Assembly (NCBI RefSeq): GCF_008728635.1
Contig: NZ_CP044285.1
Coordinates: forward strand, 1,674,001 to 1,738,000
DNA: 64,000 nucleotides
From: Hymenobacter baengnokdamensis
Lineage (GTDB): Bacteria; Bacteroidota; Bacteroidia; Cytophagales; Hymenobacteraceae
Direction: 5' to 3'
Part shown: positions 1 to 9,034 of the stretch, piece after piece
Layout of the letters: every line of letters starts with the position of its first letter
Position numbering within the stretch: position 1 is the stretch's first letter
Notes under the pieces: generated by a model
Told to the model about the DNA's origin: nothing
What the model saw: the letters and a program-made list of their open reading frames with translations, nothing else
Databases searched by the model: none
Made by a program: the position numbers and the translations under genes

Positions 1-2227
1 AAGCGCTGAGCACGGCATCGCCGCTGATGGCCGTGGGGCCCGCGAGCGAAGCCGGCGTGGCCGCGATAGCCGCGCCACCGGTAATGGTGAGGCTATAGTC
101 CTCCGTTTCGCCATAGGTGTAGCTGCCGCAGCTGGTGGTAGCCGAGTTGTCGCTCATCACTACGCGCATCCGGGTAGTACCATTCTTGGCCGTAGTGGGC
201 ACCGTAAACGTGCTGGCCAGGGTGCCGCTGCTGCTGCTGCTGCCGCTTACCACCAGCTCACCGGTATCGGTGAAGACGCCGTTCTGGTTGTAGTCGATGT
301 AAATCTTCCAGTACTCGGTATAAGCCGAGCCCGTGAAGCCCGCCGAGAAATTAATGGTCTGGCTTGAGCCGGCTGCCACGCTCGTGCTGCTGGCCGAGCC
401 GTCGTAGTAGCCACCATCGGCCCCGCTGGTGCGGTTAATGGTGCCCAGCTTCACGAGGTCAACGTACTCGTAGCTCTGGGTGCTGCCTTTGCTGGTGCAG
501 TACGTAGTGCCGGTGGGGGGAGGCGTAGTGCCACCGTAAGCCGCGCCCACGCCCACGGCGTACCAGGCGTTGGTTACGGCCTGCACCTGCGTCGAGCCCG
601 CGCCATACAGGTCGGTAGCGGCCTGTATAGAGTAGCTGCGGGCGTTGGCGTAGGTTGAAGAGGCCGTCATGTACACGCTTTCGGTACGGAAGAGAATCTT
701 CGCCGCGGCAGTAATGCCCAGCGCGGCCACCGAGTAGCTGCTGCCTGCTTCATTAGTGCCGGTTTTGCCCACGCTGATGAGGTAGTACCAGTAGTTGAGC
801 ACGCCCGAGTTGGTGTGCACCCCACCATTGTCGCTGGTGCCGGTGTACCAGTATTTGCCTTTGTACAAAGCCGGCTGGCTATACAGGTTAGGATTGCTCA
901 TCGAGCGCAGCGCGCCGCCGGCCTTCATAATGTCCTCGCCAATATCCCAGGTCGATTTGGTGAGGCCCAGGTTGGCGCAGGTATACTGCTCTACGCTGGC
1001 GCCCCAGCAGTCGGAGAGGCCCTCGTTCATAGCGCCCGACTCGTTGGAGTAAGTCAGGTTGGCGGTGCTCTGGCACACGGCGTGGCCAATCTCGTGGCCG
1101 CACACGTCCAGCGCCGTCAGGGGCTTAAAGGTCGTCGCCCCGTCGCCGTAGGTCATTTCGGTGCCGTCCCAGTAGGCGTTCTCGTAGCTGGTGCTGTAGT
1201 GCACGTAGCTCCTGATTTTGGCGCCCGCATTGTCGTAGCTGTTGCGGCCGTGTACGCCCTTCCAGTAGTCGTAGGTACTTTGGGCGCCAAAATGCGCGTC
1301 GCCGGCTACGTTGTCGTAGTTCGAGTTGTTATACTCAGCGGCCGTCCAGTTATTGTCGGCATCCACAAAGTCGACGGCAGCCGTGTAGCTGGTGCCTTTC
1401 TTCATGTTGTACGTTTCGATGCCCTGGCCGCGGGTGTACTCGCGCAGGTGGTAGCCGCCGGTGGTAGTTTCATCGGCCAGCGAGCGGGTGCCGCTGTAGG
1501 CGGTGGCAAACGTGGCCGTGCCGCCGGTAGCGTGCTTAATGATGGCATCGCGCAGCACCACGTCGCCCGTATTGGCATTTACGTAGTAGTAGGCGCGGCT
1601 CACCGGCTGCTGGGCGTACACGTTAAATTTCCAGGCCAGCACCAGCGGGCCGGTGTTGTCGGTGCTGGTGCGGTTGTCGCGCACCAGCACCAGCTCACCC
1701 TGGGGCTTGTAGGTGGCGGCCGGGTTGCTGTCGCGTACCTTCAGGCCGGCTTCTTCGGCGGCATCCTGCCACATATACTTCGGGGCCCCGATGGCGGCCA
1801 GCGCCCGGCTCAGGGCTGCCTCGGCGCTCAGGGTGGGCTGCACGCTCAGCTCGGGCACGGCCTCAAAGTCGCCGCTGAGGCTTTCAATCTGGCCGCCGCG
1901 CGAGTGGGCGGTGTACGTAGCGTGCTCCACCTTCACGCCTTTGTAGTACTGCTCAAACTTCTGGTGGCTGAAGCCAAGCTGGTCGGTTTCGACGCGGGCC
2001 GGCTTGAGGTCGTCGCTGGCTTGCAGCGGCAGGTGCTGGCGCAGCACCTGGGCCGCATCGGCCGAGCGGAAGCGGGCCCGGCCCGCCGGGGAGAACTGCA
2101 CGAGGGTCGGCTGGCCGTCGGTGCCTATTTCTTTGGCCTGCACCAGGTTATCCTGAGCATTGGCTACATGGGGGAAGGCCGCAACACCCAGGACGAGCCA
2201 GGCTGCTGCATGGTACTTGTGGAACAT
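1..2227 (-). CDS. Secreted M4 (thermolysin-like) metalloprotease, C-terminus cut off by the window edge
   Basis: My own translation of the minus strand gives 742 codons without a stop from ATG at 2227 to the window edge. The protein starts with a hydrophobic signal peptide ending near HVANA. A long propeptide (FTP/PepSY type) follows to about residue 280, and then the M4 catalytic domain. The zinc motif HEIGH lies at about residues 378-382, and the third ligand region reads MNEGLSD about 25 residues later. After the catalytic domain comes a Thr/Pro-rich linker and a GEVED-like beta domain (IYIDYNQNG, ETEDYSL). The end is not visible; a T9SS sorting domain is likely there but not seen. It should act outside the cell as a broad-specificity neutral protease, activated by removal of the propeptide. 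Confidence 0.93.
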   Translation of the reverse strand, partial: MFHKYHAAAWLVLGVAAFPHVANAQDNLVQAKEIGTDGQPTLVQFSPAGRARFRSADAAQVLRQHLPLQASDDLKPARVETDQLGFSHQKFEQYYKGVKVEHATYTAHSRGGQIESLSGDFEAVPELSVQPTLSAEAALSRALAAIGAPKYMWQDAAEEAGLKVRDSNPAATYKPQGELVLVRDNRTSTDNTGPLVLAWKFNVYAQQPVSRAYYYVNANTGDVVLRDAIIKHATGGTATFATAYSGTRSLADETTTGGYHLREYTRGQGIETYNMKKGTSYTAAVDFVDADNNWTAAEYNNSNYDNVAGDAHFGAQSTYDYWKGVHGRNSYDNAGAKIRSYVHYSTSYENAYWDGTEMTYGDGATTFKPLTALDVCGHEIGHAVCQSTANLTYSNESGAMNEGLSDCWGASVEQYTCANLGLTKSTWDIGEDIMKAGGALRSMSNPNLYSQPALYKGKYWYTGTSDNGGVHTNSGVLNYWYYLISVGKTGTNEAGSSYSVAALGITAAAKILFRTESVYMTASSTYANARSYSIQAATDLYGAGSTQVQAVTNAWYAVGVGAAYGGTTPPPTGTTYCTSKGSTQSYEYVDLVKLGTINRTSGADGGYYDGSASSTSVAAGSSQTINFSAGFTGSAYTEYWKIYIDYNQNGVFTDTGELVVSGSSSSSGTLASTFTVPTTAKNGTTRMRVVMSDNSATTSCGSYTYGETEDYSLTITGGAAIAATPASLAGPTAISGDAVLSA

Positions 2228-2544
2228 AGAGAATTGGTTTGGTAAAAGAGAGAATGATTGTTGCCCGAAGGCCGTGCAAGGTAGCAAGATTACATGACCT
2301 GCCTAATTTATTGTTTATGAATTAAAAATGAAGTAATGTAGCAACCCGATTCCATTGATGTTCAGTCTATTCGACTAGCTGACACAAAAAAAAGTCCCTT
2401 TTCACTTCGGAAAGAGACTTTTTAGATGATGCTTGGCTGAAGAAAATCAGGCCAGGCCAGTTACTGCGGCTGGTTGGCCCAGAAATTGATAATCATGAGG
2501 AATAGCATAATATCAAGAAAATAATTTCTGATAAAGCCCGAATC
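2228..2544. other. Non-coding stretch between the protease and the permease gene
   Basis: This is 317 bases of A/T-richer DNA holding the start region of the protease gene and, at 2389-2423, a hairpin. I see no convincing gene. A 15-codon frame on the minus strand (MLFLMIINF..., ending at 2462) is too short to call. Confidence 0.6.
2389..2423 (-). terminator. Intrinsic terminator of the permease gene
   Basis: AAAAAGTCCCTTT pairs with AAAGAGACTTTTT across an 8-9 base loop. On the minus strand the single irregular pair becomes a G-U wobble and the arm ends in a T-run. It lies about 120 bases past the stop of the AI-2E permease gene. Confidence 0.6.
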
Positions 2545-3663
2545 TTATACATTTTTTGGGTCCTGAACGCGTTGTCGGCGGCCTCTGGCGGTGGGTTCCT
2601 CGTCGCCGAGCAACAGGCCCCAGGGGCGCAGGCTTTCGATACGGTCAAACACTATTTTAAGAATGGCGATGATGGGCAGGGCCAGAAACATGCCGGCTAC
2701 CCCGCCAATGGCATTGCCCACCAGCACGCCCACGATAGCCACCAGCGCATTTACTTTAATTTTGGAGGCCACGATGCGCGGAATGAGGAAGTGGTTGTCG
2801 ATGAATTGAATAGCCGCGTACACCGCCACCACGCCCAGCGGATAGCCGTAGCCCTGCTTGCTCACAAAGGCCATGAGTACCGGCAAGGCAATGGCAATAA
2901 GGCCCCCGATGTACGGAATAAAGTTGAGTAGCGCGCCCAGCACGCCCAGCAGCAGCGCATACGGAATGCCCAGCGCCAGCAGCCCCACCACGTTGAGCAC
3001 CGCCACAATGCCGCCCTCAATGAGCAGCCCCACCATGTAGCTCTGAATGGCAGCCTTGCTTTCGCGCAGCACTTCGGCCACGCCGGTATCGCGCCGCCGG
3101 CCCGAAAATACCTGGGTCAGAAAATCGACCAGCCGCCGCTGATAGAGGAACAGCAGAAATATATAAACCGGAATAAGTGTAGCCATTACCAGTAAGCCCG
3201 ATATGGCGGCCAGCGTGCCGCCCAGCAGGCCCGCCGCCCGACTGCTGGCCTCGTTCACGTAGCTCATCAGCTTCTGGTTGGTGAGGCCAAAGCGGGCATT
3301 GAGCCACTGCGTAAGCTGGGTAGTAAGCGCCAGCAGCTTGGTTTTGAAAAGCGGAAGCTGGCTGGAGAACTGAACTGCCTCTATATAGATAAAATAAAAC
3401 AGGCCCAGCGTGACGGCCACACCCAGCACCACCGTGAGGCCGATAGCCAGCAACTGGGGCACCCGGTGCCGCAGCAGCCACTGCTCTACCGGATGCAGCA
3501 TGATGGCAAAGATGGCGGCAAACAGCAGCGGGAAAATAAGGTCGGCGGCCAGGTGCAGCGTTAGCACAAGCAGCGCCAGCCCGAGCAGGATAAGCGGGGC
3601 TTTTACGTAGAGGGGCAGCGCCAGCTCGGTAGGCTGCTTGGGGGCGGGTGGGAGGGGTGTCAT
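2545..3663 (-). CDS. AI-2E family transporter (PerM/TqsA/YhhT-like permease)
   Basis: This 372-residue integral membrane protein has about eight hydrophobic helices: two near residues 20-75, one at about 75-95, one at about 155-180, and the rest in the second half. The second half carries the Gly-rich NFIPYIGGLIAIALPV segment typical of the family (DUF20/AI-2E). The C-terminus is short, charged and cytosolic. Family members have been linked to export of signalling molecules or Na+/H+ antiport, but substrates are mostly unknown, so no substrate is claimed. It is a single gene with its own downstream terminator. It diverges from the glycine-zipper gene at 3806 across about 140 bases that must hold both promoters. 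Confidence 0.88.
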   Translation of the reverse strand: MTPLPPAPKQPTELALPLYVKAPLILLGLALLVLTLHLAADLIFPLLFAAIFAIMLHPVEQWLLRHRVPQLLAIGLTVVLGVAVTLGLFYFIYIEAVQFSSQLPLFKTKLLALTTQLTQWLNARFGLTNQKLMSYVNEASSRAAGLLGGTLAAISGLLVMATLIPVYIFLLFLYQRRLVDFLTQVFSGRRRDTGVAEVLRESKAAIQSYMVGLLIEGGIVAVLNVVGLLALGIPYALLLGVLGALLNFIPYIGGLIAIALPVLMAFVSKQGYGYPLGVVAVYAAIQFIDNHFLIPRIVASKIKVNALVAIVGVLVGNAIGGVAGMFLALPIIAILKIVFDRIESLRPWGLLLGDEEPTARGRRQRVQDPKNV

Positions 3664-3805
3664 AAGAAGAAGCCCACCTGGTGGCCGGCCGGCGAAGCTA
3701 CGCGTCAGGGGGCAGCAGGTTGCGTAACTAAGCTCGGGTATTCGCCGTTACGGCACGGTGCTTGTGAGTGAGAAATTACCGCGAGTACTTACTCCTTGCC
3801 AAACC

Positions 3806-4324
3806 ATGAAAAATAACCGGTTCTTTCTCGCCTTTCTTTTGGTGGCTGCCCTTCTCGGCAGCACACTCACCGCCCAGGCCCAGCGTCGCTTCAGCCCAGA
3901 GGCTAAGGGTACTGTTATCGGGGCCGGCAGCGGCGCTATCCTGGGCGCCGTTATCGACAAGCATAACCGAGGCGTGGGGGGCATCATTGGGGGCGTGGTA
4001 GGGGCTGGTGCCGGCTACGCCGTGGGAAAGCACATCGACAATCGCCAGAAAAAGCGCGCAGCTGCGGCTTCCGAAGCTGAGCGGGAAGCTGCTTACCGCG
4101 AGGAGGCTGCCCGCCGCTCGGCCGTTGCCAGCCGCACTACCACCCGCGAAACCGGGGTGCGGAGCTATGGCCCGGCTGCCGGCGTGGCCGGTGCCACGGC
4201 CCTGGCGGCAGGGGCCGCCGGCACGTCGCTAACGGCCTCGGCAGCTAACTACCTGCCCAACCCTGCTCCGGCGGACCCCGCCAATCCTTATGCCGGCTCA
4301 CCCTATCGCCAGCGCAGCTGGTAA
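3806..4324 (+). CDS. Exported glycine-zipper protein (YMGG-like)
   Basis: The protein has 172 residues. I chose ATG 3806 over an in-frame ATG 48 bases upstream because it begins directly with a clean signal peptide (MKNNRFF..., cleavage near AQAQ). The mature part has a glycine zipper at about residues 28-75, with regularly spaced Gly (GAGSGAILGAV, GGIIGGVVGAGAGYAVG). A charged Arg/Ala segment and a Pro-rich tail follow. Glycine-zipper segments pack into membranes, and such proteins usually sit in the periplasm or outer membrane as stress- or envelope-associated factors. The exact role is unknown. The gene is monocistronic, followed at once by a strong terminator. Confidence 0.7.
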   Translation: MKNNRFFLAFLLVAALLGSTLTAQAQRRFSPEAKGTVIGAGSGAILGAVIDKHNRGVGGIIGGVVGAGAGYAVGKHIDNRQKKRAAAASEAEREAAYREEAARRSAVASRTTTRETGVRSYGPAAGVAGATALAAGAAGTSLTASAANYLPNPAPADPANPYAGSPYRQRSW

Positions 4325-4337
4325 GCTTTTATAGGGT

Positions 4338-4377
4338 AAACCAAAAGCCCAGACCATTTGGCCTGGGCTTTTGGTTT
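4338..4377 (+). terminator. Intrinsic terminator after the glycine-zipper gene
   Basis: AAACCAAAAGCCCAG (4338-4352) pairs perfectly with CTGGGCTTTTGGTTT (4363-4377). A-rich and T-rich flanks on both sides could make it work in either direction. Confidence 0.85.
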
Positions 4378-4416
4378 AGTCTTCCTTCCCTCATTCTTCT
4401 TAAAAACACCTCAATT

Positions 4417-4893
4417 ATGCGTATTTCCCTGGCCCGTTTTGTGTTAATAGGGGCACTGCCGCTGCTGGCTGCTTGCAGCAAGTCGGCCGGCACAACGGCT
4501 ACTGCCGCCACTGCTGCCGACCTCGACCGCGAGTTCATTATGGCCTGGAACAATAAAGACCTCGAGAAAACGCTTGGCTTTCTGGCCGATGATGTGCAGT
4601 TTTTGCAGGGCAATGCTCATTTCAGCGGCAAAGCGGAAGTAAGTGATAAGTGGGTGCGGGCAACCCAGTCGAGCATCAGCAACCTGAAAACCAGCGTGGT
4701 AAGCTCTGAGTCGAGCGATAAGCTGGCGTATGAGGCGGGCACGTTTTCGGTCGATGTGCTGCCGGTGGCGGCGGGCCAGCCGGCCGGCTACGGCGAAGGC
4801 AATTTTCTGCTGCTCTGGAAGCCCGCTGCCGATGGCACCTGGAAGCTAAGCTATGCGCAGCTCGAAGACCTGCCGGTGCAGCGCCGCAACTAG
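4417..4893 (+). CDS. Lipoprotein with SnoaL/DUF4440-like (NTF2-fold) domain
   Basis: The protein has 158 residues and an N-terminal lipoprotein signal with lipobox LLAAC (Cys at about residue 21). The mature region begins with DLDREFIMAWNNKDLEKTLGFLADDVQFL, the pattern of the SnoaL/DUF4440 fold in which an early helix is followed by a cone-shaped beta sheet. It ends in strands such as GNFLLLWKPAADGTWKLSYAQ. Such domains bind small hydrophobic ligands or act as isomerase-like folds, and no catalytic role can be assigned here. It sits alone between two strong terminators, probably anchored to the inner leaflet of the outer membrane. Confidence 0.75.
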   Translation: MRISLARFVLIGALPLLAACSKSAGTTATAATAADLDREFIMAWNNKDLEKTLGFLADDVQFLQGNAHFSGKAEVSDKWVRATQSSISNLKTSVVSSESSDKLAYEAGTFSVDVLPVAAGQPAGYGEGNFLLLWKPAADGTWKLSYAQLEDLPVQRRN

Positions 4894-4918
4894 CCGGCCC
4901 CGTAAGCAGCACGTTACT

Positions 4919-4966
4919 AACCGTACAAAAAGCCGCTGGGGTATCCCGGCGGCTTTTTGTACGGTT
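4919..4966 (+). terminator. Intrinsic terminator after the DUF4440-like lipoprotein gene
   Basis: An 18-base perfect stem, AACCGTACAAAAAGCCGC with its complement GCGGCTTTTTGTACGGTT, encloses a 12-base loop. It is symmetric enough to act on both strands. Confidence 0.85.
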
Positions 4967-5033
4967 AGCCTGTACCGGGCCGAAAGGGCAATGCCGGCTT
5001 TTTAATATATTAAAAATTTAATATTATTAACAA

Positions 5034-5672
5034 ATGCTTTCGACTACTGATTACACGGCCCTGCCACCCGCCGCCGACTTGCAGCGTCTGTGCAAGGCGC
5101 TGGCCGCCCTCGATGCCATAAACTCGCCCGATGAGGAGTACCGCTACTTTTCCTATAACCCGGAATGGAGCGAAAATGAGGCAGCTTTTGCGCTCAATGA
5201 TGGCGAAGGCGACCAACTGCTGGTTTTATTCCGGCCCGAGGGCTGCGTTATGAATGGTTTTCTGGCCGGGTACGACCAGCCCGACAAGGCGCTGGCCACG
5301 CACGGCCTGCCGGCGGCCTTTGGGGAGTTTATGTTTGGCGAGCCGGTGGCTTCCATCGGTACTACTTTCTGCCTGTGGTATACGCCCGCTCACGGCTGGC
5401 AAGGCGGCGCGGCCGCGGCCGATGATGGCTCGGAGGAGCTACTGTTTATACTGGACAACCAGCCAGCCACCTATGCCGCCTGGGCCACCGAATACTATAC
5501 TGAGGAAACTGATAAGAAGCCGGTTAGCGCCAGCGCAGTGGCCCCGGTGTACCGCCATGAGGTGCTGACCAGGGCCAGGGTGCTGGCGTTGGTAGACGAA
5601 CTGGAGGACTGGCCGCAGCTGGCGGCCGATTTGCAGCAGATTGGCTATCCGTATGATTTTGAGGGCGTGTAG
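5034..5672 (+). CDS. Hypothetical protein, 212 residues
   Basis: I do not recognise this family. The protein is acidic, soluble-looking and free of signal peptide or membrane segments. It contains many aromatic residues (YRYFSYNPEW, FCLWYTPAHGWQ) in a pattern reminiscent of SMI1/KNR4-type or immunity-like intracellular proteins, but this is only a resemblance. It starts at ATG 5034 after a very A/T-rich leader (TTAATATATTAAAAATTTAATATTATTAACAA), typical of Bacteroidota translation starts without a Shine-Dalgarno sequence. It is a single gene, converging on the T9SS gene on the other strand through a shared terminator. Confidence 0.7.
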   Translation: MLSTTDYTALPPAADLQRLCKALAALDAINSPDEEYRYFSYNPEWSENEAAFALNDGEGDQLLVLFRPEGCVMNGFLAGYDQPDKALATHGLPAAFGEFMFGEPVASIGTTFCLWYTPAHGWQGGAAAADDGSEELLFILDNQPATYAAWATEYYTEETDKKPVSASAVAPVYRHEVLTRARVLALVDELEDWPQLAADLQQIGYPYDFEGV

Positions 5673-5688
5673 CCTTCGTAGAAATAAA

Positions 5689-5719
5689 AAAGGGAGCCGG
5701 CCCGCGGCCAGCTCCCTTT
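5689..5719. terminator. Bidirectional terminator between convergent genes
   Basis: AAGGGAGCCGGCC pairs with GGCCAGCTCCCTT around a CGC loop. It has A-rich sequence before and TTTC after, and serves the plus gene at 5034 and the minus gene ending at 5743. Confidence 0.75.
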
Positions 5720-5742
5720 CTACTCCTGTTGCGGGGGGGCAA

Positions 5743-8370
5743 TTAGTTCAGCGTCAGGCGCTGGCTCAGCTGGCCGCAGCGCAGCATGTAGAGGCCCGCG
5801 GGCAGGTTATCGAGTGGCAGCGTGGCTTCGGTGCCAGGGGCCGGGGCGGCTTGCGAGCGCACCAGGCGGCCCAGCGCATCGAATAGCTCCAGCGGTGCCG
5901 AGGTGGTAGCGCCAAGTACCTGCACGTGCAGGGCCTCACGGGCCGGGTTGGGATAAGCCACCAGCTGCAACGGGCTGGCCTCGCCGGCCAGCGATACGGT
6001 CCGGATGGGCGAATACGTGCTGATACCGTTCAGGTCGGTCTGGCGCAGGCGGTAATAGAGCTTGGTAGCGCCGGCCGGCAGTCGGGTATCGAGCAGCGAG
6101 TAGCTGTGGGTGCTGGCGCTGGTGCCCGCGCCGGCTACGTTACCCACGCTGGTAAAGTCCTGGCCGCTTGTGCTACGCTCCACCACAAAGCCGGCATTAT
6201 TGAGCTCCGAAGCGGTGGTCCAGCTCACCCGCACGGCGGCACCCTGTAGCTGAGCCAGGAAGGTGCTCAGGCCCACGGGCAGCGGCTGCGAGCCCGGCAG
6301 CAATGCCCCGAAGACGGTTGACTGAGCCGGGCTCTTGTAGTTCTCGGCGTTGTTGATAAACGTCGTTGAGTTCGGGTTGGTGCTGTTGTAGTCGAATACG
6401 TACGCATAATAGTTGGTATTCGAGTTGAGGTTGGTAATGGTGGCGGGGCCGCCACCGGTAAACACCACGTAGTAAACGTTGCCCTTGCTGTCTTGCAGCG
6501 TGCTTTGGCCCGTGCCCTGGAAGCTGCCGTTGCTGGAGTTGTAATCCGTTGCGTTTACCGGCTGCACGTCCGGAGTGGTGAGGCTGGAGCTGGTGCTTAC
6601 CAGCACAATGTGAAACTGACCGTAATCGCTGTATTGATTATCGGGGTTAAACGTGATGGAAGCCGATGAGTCTCCGGTGTTGCGGGTGGCTGTAAACGGC
6701 GTGTCGCGGGTGGGCGCTACGGCAATCGTCGTACCAAGCAGCTTATTGGCGTCGGTAGTCGAAAAGCTGCTCACAACGGGCGTGAGCGTATTGGCCGGCG
6801 AGGCCGTTACGTCGGGCGTCAGGTATTGCAATACTGCCTGCGCCGCCCCTACGCGGGTGGGGGCATACACCACGTAGATATCCTGGTCGATAAGGTTGGT
6901 GCTGGCATCGGGCGTGAGCACCAGGTAGCTGGTGCCGGCCGCGGTGGGGTCGGTGTAGGTAGTGCCGTCCAGCGAAACCCGGAACTGGGCATAGCCCCTT
7001 GGGTTACCCAGTGCCCCGGCCGATTCGCTCGATACCGAAATGCGCATGGGGCTGCTTACCAGCTCCGCATGAATGTGAATGAGCTGAGCCGTGCTCCGCA
7101 CGCCGGGCCCGATAACCAGCGGGCTCGGCTTCACATAGATGGTCCGCGATTGCACGCTGCCGATGCTGTTGGCCTGCACAATGGTCGCGATGGAAGTGGC
7201 GGGCGAGCTATCGAAGGTGATGCCGGTGCCGCTTTCCGTGCCGGCCACCTGGGGCACGTAGCGCACATACAGCGTCTGGTTATTGATGGTGCCATTCGCG
7301 GCCGGACTGATGCTGATGGTGTTGCCCGTGGTGGTACCGGCGCTGCCATCGCCGAGGCCGGGGAAGGCTGGGTCCAGCGCTATCTGAAAGTTGTTAGGTG
7401 CCACCACCGTGATAGGATTTACCAGAAAGCTGCCGCTTACCAGCAGCTGCTGGCTGGCGGAAGCTTTGCCGGGCACCGTACTGAATGGCAGCAGCGGCTG
7501 GCCGCCGCTGGGGTTGCTGACGGTAAACGTTGAAGAAGTGTTGCTGCCCGTAAAAGGATTGTTTCCCGTTACCTGCACCACATTGTTGGGTGCGGCTACG
7601 GCACTGCCGCTGCTAGCCGTGATAGTGCCCGTAAAGTTGCTCTGGCTGGCAATCGGCCCCACGATGCGAACTTCAATCGTCGTTTCCGGAACCTGCCCGT
7701 TGACAGGGGCAATGGTGAGCGAGGTGGCAAAAGTGCCCGAAACGGCCACGTTACGCAGCTGAATGGCTCCCGACGTTGTGCCTCCCGTGAGGGCAGACGC
7801 AAGCGTGATGGCTGTAGTGCCCAGGTTGCCGCCGCCCACCACGAAGGTTTTGGTCTGGCCCGAGCCGCTGCCCGATACCTGCCCAAACGGCAGCGTAGCC
7901 GGGTCCACGAACACATAAGGCCCGGCCGGCGCATTGCCCGTTACGGCTGCCGACTGCGTTGCCGCGCCACTAGCCGTGGCCGTAATGCTGCCGCTGTAGT
8001 CGCCGGTGCCGTCGGGGTGGGTGCCGGAGGGCACCGGGGCCAGGCGCACGTCAATGCTGGTAGCGCTAACCGTGCCCGCAGATGGTGCCAGCGTGATGGC
8101 AGCCGCCGAGAAGCTGTTGCTGCCAACCCGCATCTCGTAGCCGGCCGGTGCCGTTACGGTCACGTTGTCGGCCAGGTTTTGGCCGCTCACCTGAAACGTT
8201 TGGCTAGCCGAGGTGCGGTTAACGGGTATGGTGCCAAACCCTTGCAGCGAGCCCTGCAAGACAATAGTCTGGGCTTGCAGCAGAACCGGAGTCAGCAACC
8301 CCAGCAAGCAGAAGCACAGGCGTATCCGAAGCAAAAACCCAGTAAACGGCCTTCGATAATTGTTTTTCAT
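5743..8370 (-). CDS. T9SS-secreted surface protein with repeated beta-sandwich domains
   Basis: The 875-residue protein has a signal peptide (residues 1-33, ending VLLQAQ). Four tandem beta-sandwich units of roughly 110-130 residues each follow to about residue 540; each has an 'ITV/VTVTAP..FQI....' strand and a 'T..I.VR..P....G...G.I' strand. A fibronectin-like stretch comes at about 545-690. Another domain at about 700-795 (VSWTTASELNNAGFVVERS...YYRLRQTDLNG) is the usual penultimate domain of T9SS cargo. The last 75 residues are a T9SS type A sorting domain (YPNPAREALHV ... LPAGLYMLR). It should be carried across the outer membrane by T9SS and attached to the surface or released. No catalytic motif is visible, so an adhesive or structural role is inferred. 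Confidence 0.85.
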   Translation of the reverse strand: MKNNYRRPFTGFLLRIRLCFCLLGLLTPVLLQAQTIVLQGSLQGFGTIPVNRTSASQTFQVSGQNLADNVTVTAPAGYEMRVGSNSFSAAAITLAPSAGTVSATSIDVRLAPVPSGTHPDGTGDYSGSITATASGAATQSAAVTGNAPAGPYVFVDPATLPFGQVSGSGSGQTKTFVVGGGNLGTTAITLASALTGGTTSGAIQLRNVAVSGTFATSLTIAPVNGQVPETTIEVRIVGPIASQSNFTGTITASSGSAVAAPNNVVQVTGNNPFTGSNTSSTFTVSNPSGGQPLLPFSTVPGKASASQQLLVSGSFLVNPITVVAPNNFQIALDPAFPGLGDGSAGTTTGNTISISPAANGTINNQTLYVRYVPQVAGTESGTGITFDSSPATSIATIVQANSIGSVQSRTIYVKPSPLVIGPGVRSTAQLIHIHAELVSSPMRISVSSESAGALGNPRGYAQFRVSLDGTTYTDPTAAGTSYLVLTPDASTNLIDQDIYVVYAPTRVGAAQAVLQYLTPDVTASPANTLTPVVSSFSTTDANKLLGTTIAVAPTRDTPFTATRNTGDSSASITFNPDNQYSDYGQFHIVLVSTSSSLTTPDVQPVNATDYNSSNGSFQGTGQSTLQDSKGNVYYVVFTGGGPATITNLNSNTNYYAYVFDYNSTNPNSTTFINNAENYKSPAQSTVFGALLPGSQPLPVGLSTFLAQLQGAAVRVSWTTASELNNAGFVVERSTSGQDFTSVGNVAGAGTSASTHSYSLLDTRLPAGATKLYYRLRQTDLNGISTYSPIRTVSLAGEASPLQLVAYPNPAREALHVQVLGATTSAPLELFDALGRLVRSQAAPAPGTEATLPLDNLPAGLYMLRCGQLSQRLTLN

Positions 8371-8832
8371 AGTAGTATAGAAGGAAAATTACGTTATTGT
8401 CGTAATTCCCAATGTAAAGTTAGCAGCTAGTGTAGCGCATTTATGCTTTTATTGATAGTGAGCATCTTAAAATCTTTTTCTGGCCATTTTAAATAGGATT
8501 ATTATAAGTATAATTTGTCTTCATTTAATCTACATCTTTAGTCAGGCGCTCGTATTCCGTTCTCTATTTTGCGCTCCTTAGTGTAATTTAAACTAGTAAT
8601 AATTTTAAATTATTTATATAGTAAGATTATTATTATTTTAATATTATTTATAATAATTTTTTATATGGCTAGTCTGCCTTCCCATACCCACTGGGTTTTT
8701 CGAACTACCGGGCGTCGGCGCCTGATGGAAGTTGTAGCTGGAGCCCGCCTGGCCAGGTAGTGATAGGTAAGAAGCAGTGAGCTGGCAAAGCCGCTAAAAG
8801 CCCGGTGATGCCCTGGGGGTCAGGCTACTTCT
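8371..8832. other. A/T-rich upstream region of the T9SS gene
   Basis: About 460 non-coding bases. Positions 8430-8680 are very A/T-rich (runs such as TTATTATTATTTTAATATTATTTATAATAATTTTTTATA), in strong contrast to the GC-rich surroundings. It is upstream of the minus gene starting at 8370, so it probably holds its promoter; AACTTTA at about 8415 on the minus strand is a weak -7 candidate. I see no gene or RNA here. Confidence 0.5.
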
Positions 8833-8880
8833 GATAGCGACGCAAAAAAGCAGGCAGCGCTGCACTTTCGCGTCGCTATC
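8833..8880 (-). terminator. Long hairpin downstream of the SBBP propeller gene
   Basis: GATAGCGACGC (8833-8843) pairs perfectly with GCGTCGCTATC (8870-8880), with a second inner stem GCAG/CTGC. It lies about 150 bases beyond the stop of the minus-strand gene ending at 9030 and may terminate it, although a classical T-run is missing. Confidence 0.4.
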
Positions 8881-8915
8881 CGGCTGCCCTGCGCTGTGGA
8901 AGTGGTCGGGATACT

Positions 8916-9034
8916 TAAAGCGGTTTTCAAGTCTGGGTAAAGGCTGTCCGCTCGTCGTAAGAACGACCGGCGCCAACAAAGAGCCGGCAGTCCGCCCCAC
9001 CCAAGCTGTGCCCTGACTTGGAAACCGCTCTAGG
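8916..9034. repeat. MITE-like short inverted-repeat element, copy 1
   Basis: The ends are inverted repeats: AGCGGTTTTCAAGTC (8919-8933) and GACTTGGAAACCGCT (9015-9029), 14 of 15 matching. The interior is about 80 bases, GC-rich and non-coding. A diverged second copy occurs at 22491-22584, sharing both the left end (AGnGGTTTCC-AGTC-GGGTA pattern) and the right end (CCAAGCTGT...GAC-TG-AAAC...CGCT). The right end of copy 1 abuts the stop codon of the propeller gene at 9030. No transposase is inside, so it would need one in trans. Confidence 0.6.

Noticed and set aside
815..2245. 476-codon open frame on the plus strand
   Set aside because: It is antisense to the M4 protease, whose HEXXH motif and signal peptide read cleanly on the minus strand; the long frame is a by-product of GC-rich codon use.
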